A stretch of DNA of 64,000 bases from Neoalteromonas arenosi (GTDB taxonomy: Bacteria > Pseudomonadota > Gammaproteobacteria > Enterobacterales > Alteromonadaceae). This document shows positions 52,782-62,098 of this stretch, in pieces. The stretch covers positions 186,001 through 250,000 of the forward strand of contig NZ_JAUCBP010000007.1 of assembly GCF_030362855.1 (NCBI RefSeq), read 5' to 3'. The position numbers were made by a program, and so were the translations under genes. How positions within the stretch are numbered: the stretch's first letter is position 1; the number at the start of each line of letters is the position of its first letter. The notes beneath the pieces were generated by a model. It was not told the DNA's origin, did not search any database, and worked only from the letters and a program-made list of their open reading frames with translations.

Positions 52782-52810
52782 AAAAAAGCGGGGTTAGCCC
52801 CGCTTTTTTT
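52782..52810. terminator. Bidirectional Rho-independent terminator
   Basis: GC-rich stem GCGGGG / CCCCGC with loop TTAG, preceded by six A and followed by seven T. It separates the PEP-CTERM gene from the convergent GH81 gene and serves both. Confidence 0.92.
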
Positions 52811-52831
52811 ATAGCCGTTACTCTTGCTACA

Positions 52832-55800
52832 TCACTGTTGCGTAATCGCAAAGCTGTTGGCTTCAGCTACAACTTCAACACCATCACTGAAAGTCACCGT
52901 GCGCTGCGCCGCACCATAGTTATACACTACGTAGGTCATTACACCGTTATTGTTAAATGCTACCGCAGCAGGATAATCAGCGGTTAGCGCGCCGGTTCCC
53001 ATTGCCATTTGACCTAACTGCTCGAAGGTGTGGATCCAATGGTAGGTATGAGCTTTGGTTTCACCGGCTTCTGGCTCATACGGCGCAGCACTTTCATAGT
53101 CTTCAATGCTGCTTGTCGCATCGGTCATCGCCCAAATATTCCACCAAATATCACGCCATTGATCATCGATTAAACCCGACGGGCGGCCATTGTTGGATTC
53201 TTCCAGTCCCAATGTTACATAGTCGCTGAGATAATCCGCATGCACACCTATGTGGAGGTTTAATGCGTTGGTAGGCAGACCTTGGATCCCTAGTATGTGC
53301 GCGTAAGCACCACTGAACCAGGTAGAGAATACCGCTCCGTCACCCCAAACAATGGATGTAGTAATACGTTCATAGCCAGCTGGGAAGTTATCGTTTTCAA
53401 CGTTTCCGCCTAAATAGCCATCAATATTGTTCCAGTATTGCCAGTAGGCTGCTGCGGTTGATGCGTGCAGATAAATACCGCGTTCTTTGATGGCCTCATC
53501 ACCGGTGATCAACCCAAACAAGATCATTGCACCATAGGCATTGGCGGCTTCTGATGTCGACTCATTGTTATTGCCGCGAACAAAATTGACGTTACCAGAG
53601 GCCCACGAAAAGCCATTGGTAGGGTCGAAGTGACGCAGGTAAGGGAACATGGGATCGTCGCGGTCACCGGCGTAGTCTCGGATTAATAGTTTGACCATTT
53701 GGCCGTATTGATCGTCGCCGCACCATGTGGGCTCATGACGGCATATCTCAGCAGCGGCGCGCACAAAATAACCGTAGTGAAAGTGGTGATCATTCAGTTG
53801 TTGGTGCGAGGCGAACGATTCTTCCATGCCGAGTAGGGTGTTCCAAGTCTCGTCGTAGGCAAAATATTTATCGACATCGAGATTATCGTCTGTTTCGGCG
53901 GTAAACCAATCTTCAAGCTCCCCTTTTAGCCAGTCGAGCAATTGTTGCTTGCGGGTGGTTAAGTTGAGGGCATCGGTAATAGCAATGAGCTCAGACACTT
54001 TGCCATAGTTTTTACCTGTCCAATAGGTGTCACGACGGGAATTCCATTGGTCGCTTGGTACAGCCAAAAACTCATCGACTAGCGCGGTAACAGTGGCAAC
54101 ATCAATATCATCGCCAAAGGTTGGTAGTGCTGGTAGGACTCCTACATGCGGAAGTCGATAGGTGAAACTATCTTGCGCAGCGAACTTAGTAATACCACGC
54201 GCACTGCGAATTTGGTAACCCGAGTCATTTAACGTCGAAGTAATATGCTTCCAATGCAGAGGTTGTAGGCCTGCCAACGTGGTCACTGGAGTGCCATTGG
54301 CACCGAGGTAACTCTGGGTGATATCAACGGCTTGACTAGCACTATCAACAGCGTATTCGACGCGCACACTGGCAATCTTTGTGCGTGCGTGTTGCTCAAA
54401 CAAATCAATCATTGCTTGCGCTGGATTAGACTGTGTTGGCAGCAGAGCGACAGTGTATGACTTCGTCGGGTTTGAAACGCCAATTACATTGCTATTTGGA
54501 TTGCTAAAGGTTGTAGCACCATCGCCAGTCACGAGAAAATAATTTGTGTTGCCAGCAACGCTAGTCCAGATCCCTAGACTGTTGTCACCTTCGAAAAACA
54601 CCCCTTTCTCACCACCGTCTTCACGCAGCGTTTTAAGTTGTAAGTCGCCATTGAAAACATCGACAAACACATAAGGAGAGCCGTGGACAAATGTCGCCTC
54701 CATAACGGCTTCACCATTGTTTTGCCATTCCACGGTGACGCTGCCGTCACTGTGTGATTTAGCATAAGCTTGCAGCGCATTAAAGCTACTGTTGCCAATG
54801 GCAATACCGTCAAATACTTCGGCAAATGGGTCGGGGATACGGTAGCCGAAATCAATGCCATAAACATTTAGGCCTCCAGGGATCCCCATCATTCTGAAGC
54901 CTGTGTTATTGACGCGAGCGGTAATGGGGTCAGGTGTGATATAGCCTGCACCGTTTGGATCACCGATAGCCATTTCACCAATAAATGCTACTGAGCCCCA
55001 CCAACGGTGAGCCGCCATGGGTTGCTCTGCAGCTGCACCAACGACTTGAGGAATCAGTGGGGTTGGCTCGCCAATAGGCGTACCGGTAGATGTATCACAA
55101 TCGGCAATACCAGGGGCGACAACACCCGCACTGTAAATCCAGTTGCCAAAGTCAAATACGCAGCGGTAACTCGCGGGGTTAATAGTATCCGAATAACTCG
55201 CCGCGCCAAGTTGGGTTAAGTTGTACTCCACCTCGTTTGGCGGTGGGGGGGCGGGTGAAATCGACGACTCGCCGGTGTAACTTGTCTCAAAGCGCACGTT
55301 ATCGACTCTAAATTGGTTACTCGTGTGCGCTGTGGCCCAGATAACGATGCCTGTGTTGATTTGCGCTAAGTTTAGACCTGCTTGTTCAAGGTCAGCTAAA
55401 GGCACTGTGATAGCGGTCCATTCGCCGTCAACTGCAAAATTAATTTGCTGATCGCCTGACGTACATGGATACACGCAATCCAGCTTCATCGTATACATGC
55501 CATCACCAGCGATGGTTTTTAAGTCAAATAACAACGCACCTTGACGATAGTTTGTCATATCAATAGGCGTTGAAGACTTTACAAAGAATCCGGCAAATGA
55601 GCCGCTGTCGGCGTGTTGAATTTCAAGCACGTCGCCGCGTTCAGCATCGTCAACAGTTTGCCAGCTAATGCTCGGGCATGCGGCGCCACCATCATTACTG
55701 CATTCGGAATAACCAATCGCTTCGTCAAACGCGTTTAGACCACCGTCCCATGGCTCAACGGCAGCGCCTTGACTAAGCACGCTGATACTTTCTGTGTTGC

Positions 55801-56377
55801 TGGAGTCTTGCACTTGGACGAGGCGATTTACAGTTGCGCTATTACCGGCAGCGTCAGTTGCGGTGTAATTCAGCGTGTAATTATTGACTGTCTGCGTATC
55901 AACCGAACCAGTGATGACAACATCCACGGCACCATCAACTACGTCTTGCGCAGTTGCACCGGCTTCGACGTATTCGCTACCGATTTCCAGCGCGACGACT
56001 GGTTCGCCTAATAACGTCACTACCGGCGCTCTTGTATCGGCGACGATTACGGTACGCTCTACCGACGCTGAATTACCTGCGCTATCGCTAGCTGAATAGG
56101 TTAGGGTATAAGTTCCAGCAGAGGTGCCTACACTACCGGTAACCGTTACTGATACGTTACCGTCAATGTCATCGTTGGCAGTAGCGCCAGGATCAGAAAA
56201 CGTTGTACCTTGTTCATGATTAAGAGTGGCTGAGCCATTGAGCGTTATAACCGGGGCCGTTGTATCGGGAGCTGGCGTTGGTGTCGGATTGGGCGTCGGT
56301 GCTGGACTATCAGAGCCGCCACCTCCACATGCAGTTAAAACAATGGAGGCACAAAAGGCCGCGAGCAGGTGGCGCAT
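52832..56377 (-). CDS. GH81 endo-beta-1,3-glucanase (laminarinase), multidomain lipoprotein
   Basis: About 1181 residues from the ATG at 56377 (AGGGA 7 nt upstream). The order is: lipobox LTAC; a Pro/Thr linker; two DUF5011/Ig-like domains (TTAPVITLNGSATLNHEQG and RAPVVTLLGEPVVALEIG); a galactose-binding-like carbohydrate module (about 195-370); then the GH81 catalytic domain. The last has DHHFHYGYFVRAAAEI, NFVRGNNNESTSEAANAYG with the catalytic Glu, and a C-terminal beta domain. GH81 enzymes cut beta-1,3-glucans such as algal laminarin. As a lipoprotein it is held on the cell surface, so the strain probably feeds on algal or fungal glucan. Confidence 0.92.
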   Translation of the reverse strand: MRHLLAAFCASIVLTACGGGGSDSPAPTPNPTPTPAPDTTAPVITLNGSATLNHEQGTTFSDPGATANDDIDGNVSVTVTGSVGTSAGTYTLTYSASDSAGNSASVERTVIVADTRAPVVTLLGEPVVALEIGSEYVEAGATAQDVVDGAVDVVITGSVDTQTVNNYTLNYTATDAAGNSATVNRLVQVQDSSNTESISVLSQGAAVEPWDGGLNAFDEAIGYSECSNDGGAACPSISWQTVDDAERGDVLEIQHADSGSFAGFFVKSSTPIDMTNYRQGALLFDLKTIAGDGMYTMKLDCVYPCTSGDQQINFAVDGEWTAITVPLADLEQAGLNLAQINTGIVIWATAHTSNQFRVDNVRFETSYTGESSISPAPPPPNEVEYNLTQLGAASYSDTINPASYRCVFDFGNWIYSAGVVAPGIADCDTSTGTPIGEPTPLIPQVVGAAAEQPMAAHRWWGSVAFIGEMAIGDPNGAGYITPDPITARVNNTGFRMMGIPGGLNVYGIDFGYRIPDPFAEVFDGIAIGNSSFNALQAYAKSHSDGSVTVEWQNNGEAVMEATFVHGSPYVFVDVFNGDLQLKTLREDGGEKGVFFEGDNSLGIWTSVAGNTNYFLVTGDGATTFSNPNSNVIGVSNPTKSYTVALLPTQSNPAQAMIDLFEQHARTKIASVRVEYAVDSASQAVDITQSYLGANGTPVTTLAGLQPLHWKHITSTLNDSGYQIRSARGITKFAAQDSFTYRLPHVGVLPALPTFGDDIDVATVTALVDEFLAVPSDQWNSRRDTYWTGKNYGKVSELIAITDALNLTTRKQQLLDWLKGELEDWFTAETDDNLDVDKYFAYDETWNTLLGMEESFASHQQLNDHHFHYGYFVRAAAEICRHEPTWCGDDQYGQMVKLLIRDYAGDRDDPMFPYLRHFDPTNGFSWASGNVNFVRGNNNESTSEAANAYGAMILFGLITGDEAIKERGIYLHASTAAAYWQYWNNIDGYLGGNVENDNFPAGYERITTSIVWGDGAVFSTWFSGAYAHILGIQGLPTNALNLHIGVHADYLSDYVTLGLEESNNGRPSGLIDDQWRDIWWNIWAMTDATSSIEDYESAAPYEPEAGETKAHTYHWIHTFEQLGQMAMGTGALTADYPAAVAFNNNGVMTYVVYNYGAAQRTVTFSDGVEVVAEANSFAITQQ

Positions 56378-56402
56378 AAACAATCCCTAAACTGTAAACA
56401 AT

Positions 56403-56434
56403 GTGCTAACAGACACTTAAAAGTCTGTTAACAC
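56403..56434. repeat. Inverted repeat upstream of the GH81 gene
   Basis: GTGCTAACAGAC and GTCTGTTAACAC (11 of 12 pairs) with an 8-nt spacer, 26 bp upstream of the GH81 start. It may be an operator for a sugar-responsive repressor or a hairpin ending the upstream gene; the following sequence is not T-rich on either strand, which favours an operator. Confidence 0.45.
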
Positions 56435-56506
56435 AAGTTCAATGCGCTAGGGTGGGCGCTATAGCTGCTAAAGCGGATTGTAATGCACTTTCAATCGATA
56501 CTTCTG

Positions 56507-58135
56507 CTACCAAGAACCATACATTGGGTTAGGCAACAAGAAGTACTCTTCAGAGTGATTGTCTAGCAATAGATCGATATCTGCACTGTGTTGAAGGACA
56601 CCGGTAAAGTCTTCGATATTGTCGCCTATTTGCATAATAATCTGGGTTGCAGGGAAGTTGCTATGGCGTTTGCCATCGGGTGAGTAACAACTCGCTGTGC
56701 CAGCGGATAGCGCTTGGCGACGACGATCTTTATCGTTCAAAATCGTGGTTTGATTGATAGCTGACTCGTCTTCTTCCACTTTCCCAATCAGGCACGTATT
56801 GTTGACGTTAACATCGAGACCGAGAGCTTTAAGGTTACGCCATGTGTTAGCGTCCAAAGATTGCTCTCTATTGGTGACTAAGGCTACAGAACCGCCGCGG
56901 TCATAGACTGCGCGAATAAAGTCTGCCGCACCTGGTACAAACGTCGCTTCTTCACGTTGCACCCAATCGTTCCAGCTTGCTGGCGAGTAGCTGGCACCTG
57001 ATTGGTCGAGCTCTACCTGATATTGGCTGTTGTCTAATACGGTTTCGTCGACATCCAAGACGACTATCCACGGGCCTTCAGGTAAGCTTTTTGTTGCTAG
57101 TGCTTGCTCGGCCTGTCGGTAGGTTCGACGCGTGAGTAATTGGTATTCACTACTCGTTGTTTGCCATTTTACCGCACTGGTTAGCGGCAATGATTGCATA
57201 TCTAAACTGAGCGTAATTGCACAATGATCGCTAAGCATATTGTCGACCGTCATGTCGTCAAACGGATGCACAGTCACTTGAGTCTGTAGCGCTGAATGTT
57301 CTACGCCACCTAGCAGTAAATGGTCGATAGGCGCAGGGTAGTAGGGATGGCAACTTATTATGTCGGCCGTGGTGATACTGAGGGTCGACGCTGAACCATT
57401 AGAGTTGGTGGTGAGCTCACGCGTCAAATGGTTATAAGGTGCAGAAAGGCGATGATTAAAATCACCCAGTACAACATAGGGTTTACCTGCGCTTTCTTTA
57501 CTCTCAATCCAAGCGTCTAGAATGGGGGCTTGGCGCGCGAACGTTTTACACGAATCAGAATCTGCGCGAGAGTAGTTGTCGACGAAGCAACCACTTTTCA
57601 TATGCAGGTTTAACACGGCCACCGGACCAAGTTCAGTTTCTACCACTATTTCTAAACCGTGACGTAAGCCGCGCGAATCTAACCCAAAATCTGCAAGCGA
57701 ATCCACACTCAATACATTTAACCCTTTGCGCACGGCATAGGCGACTTTCTGCTGGGTTGAGGTAAAGCCATTCTGACGACAGGTATAGGGATCACTATCG
57801 GGACGGCCTGACATAATGATCTGCCAATCACTTGCTGGGAATAATAATTGCGCCGCCTGTGCAGAACCAATTTCCTGTAAGCCAATGATGTCAGCGTCCA
57901 AACGACTTGCATAAATTTGCAGTTGCTCTAGCTCAGCGTCTGTGCGCGGTTTACACCCTTCGGTAATTGGGAAGGCAAGGTGCTCAACGTTCCACGTTGC
58001 GAATGTTAATGAAGAGTCTATGTTGACTGGTGCAACGACGTCGGCAACAGGCGCATTGGCAACACTTTGACAACCAAATGCGCTGATAGACAAAACACCC
58101 GCGACTAGCGGCTTTAGAAAACGATGTTTAGGCAT
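56507..58135 (-). CDS. Exported fusion: EEP-family hydrolase plus class B-like acid phosphatase (HAD)
   Basis: The ATG at 58135 gives a 542-residue lipoprotein (SISAFGC lipobox). Residues about 40-310 are a DNase I-like EEP domain: SLTFATWNVEHL, DIIGLQEIG, VVLGDFNHRLS and LSDHCAITLS. Residues about 345-542 are a HAD acid phosphatase of the class B / e(P4) type with nucleophile motif VVLDVDETVLDNS, LVTNRE and QIGDNIEDF. One chain thus has a phosphodiesterase-like and a phosphomonoesterase domain, suited to taking phosphate from nucleic acids or similar polymers in two steps. The fusion is uncommon in my memory. Shine-Dalgarno weak. Confidence 0.87.
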   Translation of the reverse strand: MPKHRFLKPLVAGVLSISAFGCQSVANAPVADVVAPVNIDSSLTFATWNVEHLAFPITEGCKPRTDAELEQLQIYASRLDADIIGLQEIGSAQAAQLLFPASDWQIIMSGRPDSDPYTCRQNGFTSTQQKVAYAVRKGLNVLSVDSLADFGLDSRGLRHGLEIVVETELGPVAVLNLHMKSGCFVDNYSRADSDSCKTFARQAPILDAWIESKESAGKPYVVLGDFNHRLSAPYNHLTRELTTNSNGSASTLSITTADIISCHPYYPAPIDHLLLGGVEHSALQTQVTVHPFDDMTVDNMLSDHCAITLSLDMQSLPLTSAVKWQTTSSEYQLLTRRTYRQAEQALATKSLPEGPWIVVLDVDETVLDNSQYQVELDQSGASYSPASWNDWVQREEATFVPGAADFIRAVYDRGGSVALVTNREQSLDANTWRNLKALGLDVNVNNTCLIGKVEEDESAINQTTILNDKDRRRQALSAGTASCYSPDGKRHSNFPATQIIMQIGDNIEDFTGVLQHSADIDLLLDNHSEEYFLLPNPMYGSW

Positions 58136-58317
58136 AAAAATTAGCAATGTTAATTACGAAATAAAATGTGCTGCTAAGTTATATATTACGCTGACCAAAA
58201 GCAAGTGATCCTATTATTACAAGGCGTCGATTTAGCTCGATTTTGCCGAGGTTATTGCATGGGGTTTTCCACCGCGATATAAACATAACCTACCTAATCA
58301 GCGTAAAGAGGCAAAAG

Positions 58318-58983
58318 ATGGAAGATATGGATGAGAACAGTCTCAAACTTGGCCAAAAGATCACTGCATTGCTGAACCAAACGAGTCTTTATCAGTTTGA
58401 AGAGGAAATTGCAGCGCTGATTCAGGAAACGCAGCAATGGTTGGCTACCAATCCGGCGAGTAAACGCGAACTTGGCTTACCCTTGAGCGAGTTGCGCAAA
58501 GCGCAGCAAGCCATTGCGGCTAATCCGATTCATTGGGTTAAAGTGCTGGATGGACGGCTGGCGATTGGGCCACGTCCAAAAGAAAAAGTTGTTCAACGAA
58601 TGCATTGGTATGGCGTTACCCATATTTTCACGTTGCAGGCGCAAAGTGAAAAAGCCGAAGTGATCGGCAGTATGGCACAGGCACGCGGATTAGATTGGTT
58701 GTGGTTTCCCATGGCGTCAGCTGTGCCGCCCGAAGAAGCCCGTGAAAATGAGTTGCGTCGATTATTTGAAACGGCCCAAAGTGTCTTACAAAGAGGCGGC
58801 GGGATCTATCTGCACTGTGCTGCCGGCATTCATCGCACCGGAATGATGGCCTACGCGCTCCTGCGTTTTATTGGGCAGTCCCATGATAAAGCTATGGCAA
58901 CCCTTGGCGAGTGTCGCACTGAAACCTTTGAAGGGGTTGGCGCTGAGCGAATTGCTTGGGCTGAGCGGTTTGGACGTGGGTAG
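58318..58983 (+). CDS. Dual-specificity protein phosphatase-like protein
   Basis: Starting at the ATG at 58318 (AGAGG 6 nt upstream), the 221-residue product has a helical N-terminal region of about 70 residues. A cysteine phosphatase domain follows: WVKVLDGRLAIGPRPKE, THIFTLQAQSEKAEV and the P-loop HCAAGIHRTGMMAY (Cys-x5-Arg). No signal peptide. The likely substrates are phosphoproteins or phosphoinositide-like molecules; in bacteria this class is often orphan. The frame extends to 58243 but without a good start. Confidence 0.85.
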   Translation: MEDMDENSLKLGQKITALLNQTSLYQFEEEIAALIQETQQWLATNPASKRELGLPLSELRKAQQAIAANPIHWVKVLDGRLAIGPRPKEKVVQRMHWYGVTHIFTLQAQSEKAEVIGSMAQARGLDWLWFPMASAVPPEEARENELRRLFETAQSVLQRGGGIYLHCAAGIHRTGMMAYALLRFIGQSHDKAMATLGECRTETFEGVGAERIAWAERFGRG

Positions 58984-59034
58984 ACTTATATTACTCTCAA
59001 TCGCGACAGATGTATTTCAGAATGGAGACCAGTG

Positions 59035-59469
59035 ATGAGAACACAACTTTACATTTTGATTTTCACTTTTATTTTTTTGACATTTCTAACCAAACCTTTA
59101 CATGCATCAGACCATGGTTGGCAGGTTGTAAATGATGGTGAAGGCTTTGCACTGATGAAAGGGGCGGAGAAATACCCTATTGACTTTGACGTCGGCACAC
59201 CGCGGTATTTGGAAACGATTCAATTGAATGAAAACTTTCACGCAGTTGTGTATGCGAGCGGAGATGTTGGTACCTCAACAATCATTCGTATCCAGCGCGC
59301 TCTGCTATTTAACGGCGAACGGTACCTAGACAATGTACCTTATCTGTATATCGATCTGCGCACTCAGAGTGAGCTTGGACCTAAATGGGAAATATCAGCA
59401 GACAAGATAGTGATTACAGACCACGAATTAGGTGGGAAATGGGTGTTTGAGCATCAACAAAATAACTAA
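59035..59469 (+). CDS. Hypothetical exported protein
   Basis: A 144-residue protein with a signal peptide (MRTQLYILIFTFIFLTFLTKPLHASD); GGAG upstream fits the ATG at 59035, with a GTG one codon earlier. The mature part is beta-rich (HGWQVVNDGEGFALMKGAEKYPIDFDVG, ISADKIVITDHELGGKWVFEH). Family not recognised. It lies between the phosphatase and cca on the same strand. Confidence 0.65.
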   Translation: MRTQLYILIFTFIFLTFLTKPLHASDHGWQVVNDGEGFALMKGAEKYPIDFDVGTPRYLETIQLNENFHAVVYASGDVGTSTIIRIQRALLFNGERYLDNVPYLYIDLRTQSELGPKWEISADKIVITDHELGGKWVFEHQQNN

Positions 59470-59575
59470 CTATGCAAATTCAACACTTTTCCCTAAGGTT
59501 TTATGATTAGTGCTGCACTTTTATCGGGCAGCAATGGTATTCTTTGTTCTTTGAAATCAGCTTAAGTAATCTCCA

Positions 59576-60808
59576 GTGAGTTTAAACGTATACCTCGTCG
59601 GCGGTGCCGTACGCGACCAACTAATGGGCAAAGATGCCCACGATAAAGACTACGTTGTGGTAGGGGCGACGCCTGTGCAGATGAAAAAGCTCGGCTACCA
59701 GAGCGTCGGCGCTGACTTTCCCGTATTTTTGCATCCAGAAACCAAAGATGAATATGCGCTTGCCCGTACTGAGCGTAAAAGTGGTCGGGGTTATCACGGA
59801 TTTGTGGTTGATGCGAGTGAGTCGGTTACTCTCGAAGAGGATTTAGCGCGGCGCGATCTAACCATTAACTCGATGGCTCAAGACGCTAGCGGCAATATCG
59901 TTGATCCATTTAACGGTCAGCAAGATTTGGCAAACAAAGTCCTCAGACACACCACCGAGGCCTTTTGTGAAGATCCGGTGCGAGTGCTGCGTGTCGCACG
60001 CTTTTTAGCTAGATTTGGTGATGACTGGAGCATCCATGCTGATACCTTGGCATTAATGCAGCAAATGCAAATTGACGGTGAATTAGATCACTTAGTTGCA
60101 GAGCGCGTTTGGAAAGAAATGGAAAAAGCCTTAGGCGAGCCTCATCCAGACTTATTTTTTAAAACCTTGGATGGCTTGGGCATATTTCCTGAGATTGAAG
60201 TCATGCATGGTGTTGAGCAACCACAGCAATATCATCCGGAAGGCGATGTATTTATCCATACCATGCTGACTCTGCGTCGCGCTGCGGAACTGGGGTTTTC
60301 GCGCGAGACGGTATTTGCGTGTTTGACTCACGATTTCGGTAAGCCAGTTACCTATCAAATGCACGGAAATTTGCATGGCCACGAACAAGCCGGTGTATCT
60401 GTGGTTGAAGCGTTTTGCGAGCGTTGGCGGGTACCCACCCGATATAAGCAGTTAGGCATGCTCACCAGTGAAAATCACACCCGACTGCACCGTATGTTTG
60501 AATTAACACCGAAGAAACTGCATCGGTTAATCATTACCTCAATGAACGCACTCGAGCATCCTGAACGGTTCGAGCAGTTTGTGCAAGCCTGCCAGTGTGA
60601 TGCGCAAGGTCGTGGCGAAACACTGCGGGAAAAGCCTTATAAACAAGCAGACTTTGCTCGAACTCTTGTCAATGATATGAAGGCTTTTGATAAAAAAGCC
60701 GCGGTGCAAGAGGCATTGAGCCGCGGTCGAACCGGCCCAGCAATTGGGGAAGCGGTGCGGGTATCTGAGATTGATTGGATCCGGCAGTACATAAAGCAAA
60801 AGGCATAG
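59576..60808 (+). CDS. cca: CCA-adding enzyme / tRNA nucleotidyltransferase with HD domain
   Basis: The 410-residue enzyme (E. coli Cca is about 412) starts at the GTG at 59576. The class II nucleotidyltransferase motifs are intact: VYLVGGAVRDQLMG, DKDYVVVGATP with the DxD pair, RRDLTINSMA and EDPVRVLRVARFLARF. The C-terminal HD phosphohydrolase domain (FIHTMLTLRRAAELGFS, CLTHDFGK) gives the phosphatase/2',3'-cyclic phosphodiesterase activity of the gammaproteobacterial form. It adds or repairs the CCA end of tRNAs and is a housekeeping anchor for the region. Confidence 0.97.
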   Translation: MSLNVYLVGGAVRDQLMGKDAHDKDYVVVGATPVQMKKLGYQSVGADFPVFLHPETKDEYALARTERKSGRGYHGFVVDASESVTLEEDLARRDLTINSMAQDASGNIVDPFNGQQDLANKVLRHTTEAFCEDPVRVLRVARFLARFGDDWSIHADTLALMQQMQIDGELDHLVAERVWKEMEKALGEPHPDLFFKTLDGLGIFPEIEVMHGVEQPQQYHPEGDVFIHTMLTLRRAAELGFSRETVFACLTHDFGKPVTYQMHGNLHGHEQAGVSVVEAFCERWRVPTRYKQLGMLTSENHTRLHRMFELTPKKLHRLIITSMNALEHPERFEQFVQACQCDAQGRGETLREKPYKQADFARTLVNDMKAFDKKAAVQEALSRGRTGPAIGEAVRVSEIDWIRQYIKQKA

Positions 60809-60834
60809 TAGGTCCGATTGACCTACTATGCATC
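60804..60834. terminator. Hairpin between cca and the convergent TerB-like gene
   Basis: A perfect 11-bp stem CATAGTAGGTC / GACCTACTATG with loop CGATT overlaps the cca stop codon. The run of T after it is short (CATCGACTTTT), so it may be a weak intrinsic terminator. Confidence 0.6.
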
Positions 60835-60842
60835 GACTTTTG

Positions 60843-62078
60843 TTATTCCTGCATGCTATCGATAATGGCTTTAAATTGAGCCTCTGTTAAACCAAGCCCG
60901 GCAGCGATTTGATTGATAGCCTGAACTTCTGAATCGTCTGCTTGCCCATCAGCCCATGCGACCATCAGGGCTGTTTTAATCACTAACGCTCGGCCTTCGT
61001 CACTCAGGTAGTGACTGGCTTTAGCCGCAAAATCTAAGATATTAAAGTCCGAGCTAAGTCCTTCTATTGCAGCTTGTACTGCTTGGGTGTCAACGTCTTC
61101 ACCCGTGACCTTGCCGCACAAATCAGCGATAGTATCTATTTCTTCTTGCTCAACCACACCATCCGCTTTCGCCATATGACCGAGTATGGTGAGTAGAATT
61201 TGTTTCACTTCCATTTCGGCAGGAATTTCGACGCTGGGCGCGTTACTTGAATCCTGCACAAACTCGTGAATAGCTTGGTCAACAACAAGGTCTTCAACCA
61301 GGGTCTTCTGATCGATTGATAACTTGTCTTTTTCGATCTTACGGATATTTTTACGCAGTGAAATAGCATGTGTTTGGCCACATTTTTTACACCACTCTTC
61401 ATCAATTGAATAGTGCTCTCCAGCCTGATTGACCTCATGAGCGGTAACCGGTAGAGCGTCCTTGATAAAACTTAAGTCACCTTGCAGAAATTGATTTTTC
61501 ATAGCCGCTTCATCATCCGCATTGAACAGCATCAAGTTATTGTCTTCCTCTGCCCAGTTATTGCAGTTTTCACAATAGACGCGACTTGAAGAATAGGTAT
61601 AGGCCATGTAAATCGGTGTCACTATCAAACCCAAAGCTTCTAAACCCCACGCGATCCATAGCATGCCTCCGTCAAAGGTAGAGCCTTTGACTTCAAAGTA
61701 ACCAACCTCGGCGATGTAATTGGCTGACTCCCACAAAAAGATGGGATTTAAGGCGAACTCTGCAATAGTGTAATCAGATAATTCAGCATAGAGTTCTGCG
61801 TGCGACATATAGGTAACACTTATGCCTAAAAATGCACCAATCAGTAAGCTAAGACCGATATTCCGGACATGTCCTATAACTATCATTTGCCGTGCCAACC
61901 AGCCTAAACCGAAACTCGCGCCAGCGAAAATAACTAAACTTAGATAAATGATGGGGTTAATGAATAAGGCCATGGTATAAAGCCAACTGACTAACAAGGC
62001 GCCAACAATAGCAACTGGAATGACAACAAATGATTTAGGGCCAATCTTGCCGGAAGGTTTGTATACTGCGTAGCTCAT
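60843..62078 (-). CDS. Membrane protein with zinc-ribbon-like Cys pairs and C-terminal TerB-like domain
   Basis: The 411-residue product starts MSYAVYKPSGK. It has about four to five membrane helices in the first 165 residues, a cytoplasmic middle with two Cys pairs (CENCNNW and CKKCGQTH) that could form a zinc ribbon, and a helical C-terminal domain from about 290. The last has two TerB-like acidic repeats (ILGHMAKADGVVEQEEIDTI and MVAWADGQADDSEVQAINQI), the metal- or partner-binding signature of TerB/DjlA-type domains. It is the third gene of an operon with the FHA-ABC ATPase (20 nt away). Role unknown. Confidence 0.82.
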   Translation of the reverse strand: MSYAVYKPSGKIGPKSFVVIPVAIVGALLVSWLYTMALFINPIIYLSLVIFAGASFGLGWLARQMIVIGHVRNIGLSLLIGAFLGISVTYMSHAELYAELSDYTIAEFALNPIFLWESANYIAEVGYFEVKGSTFDGGMLWIAWGLEALGLIVTPIYMAYTYSSSRVYCENCNNWAEEDNNLMLFNADDEAAMKNQFLQGDLSFIKDALPVTAHEVNQAGEHYSIDEEWCKKCGQTHAISLRKNIRKIEKDKLSIDQKTLVEDLVVDQAIHEFVQDSSNAPSVEIPAEMEVKQILLTILGHMAKADGVVEQEEIDTIADLCGKVTGEDVDTQAVQAAIEGLSSDFNILDFAAKASHYLSDEGRALVIKTALMVAWADGQADDSEVQAINQIAAGLGLTEAQFKAIIDSMQE

Positions 62079-62098
62079 GCTTTTTCCTATTTTTATCG

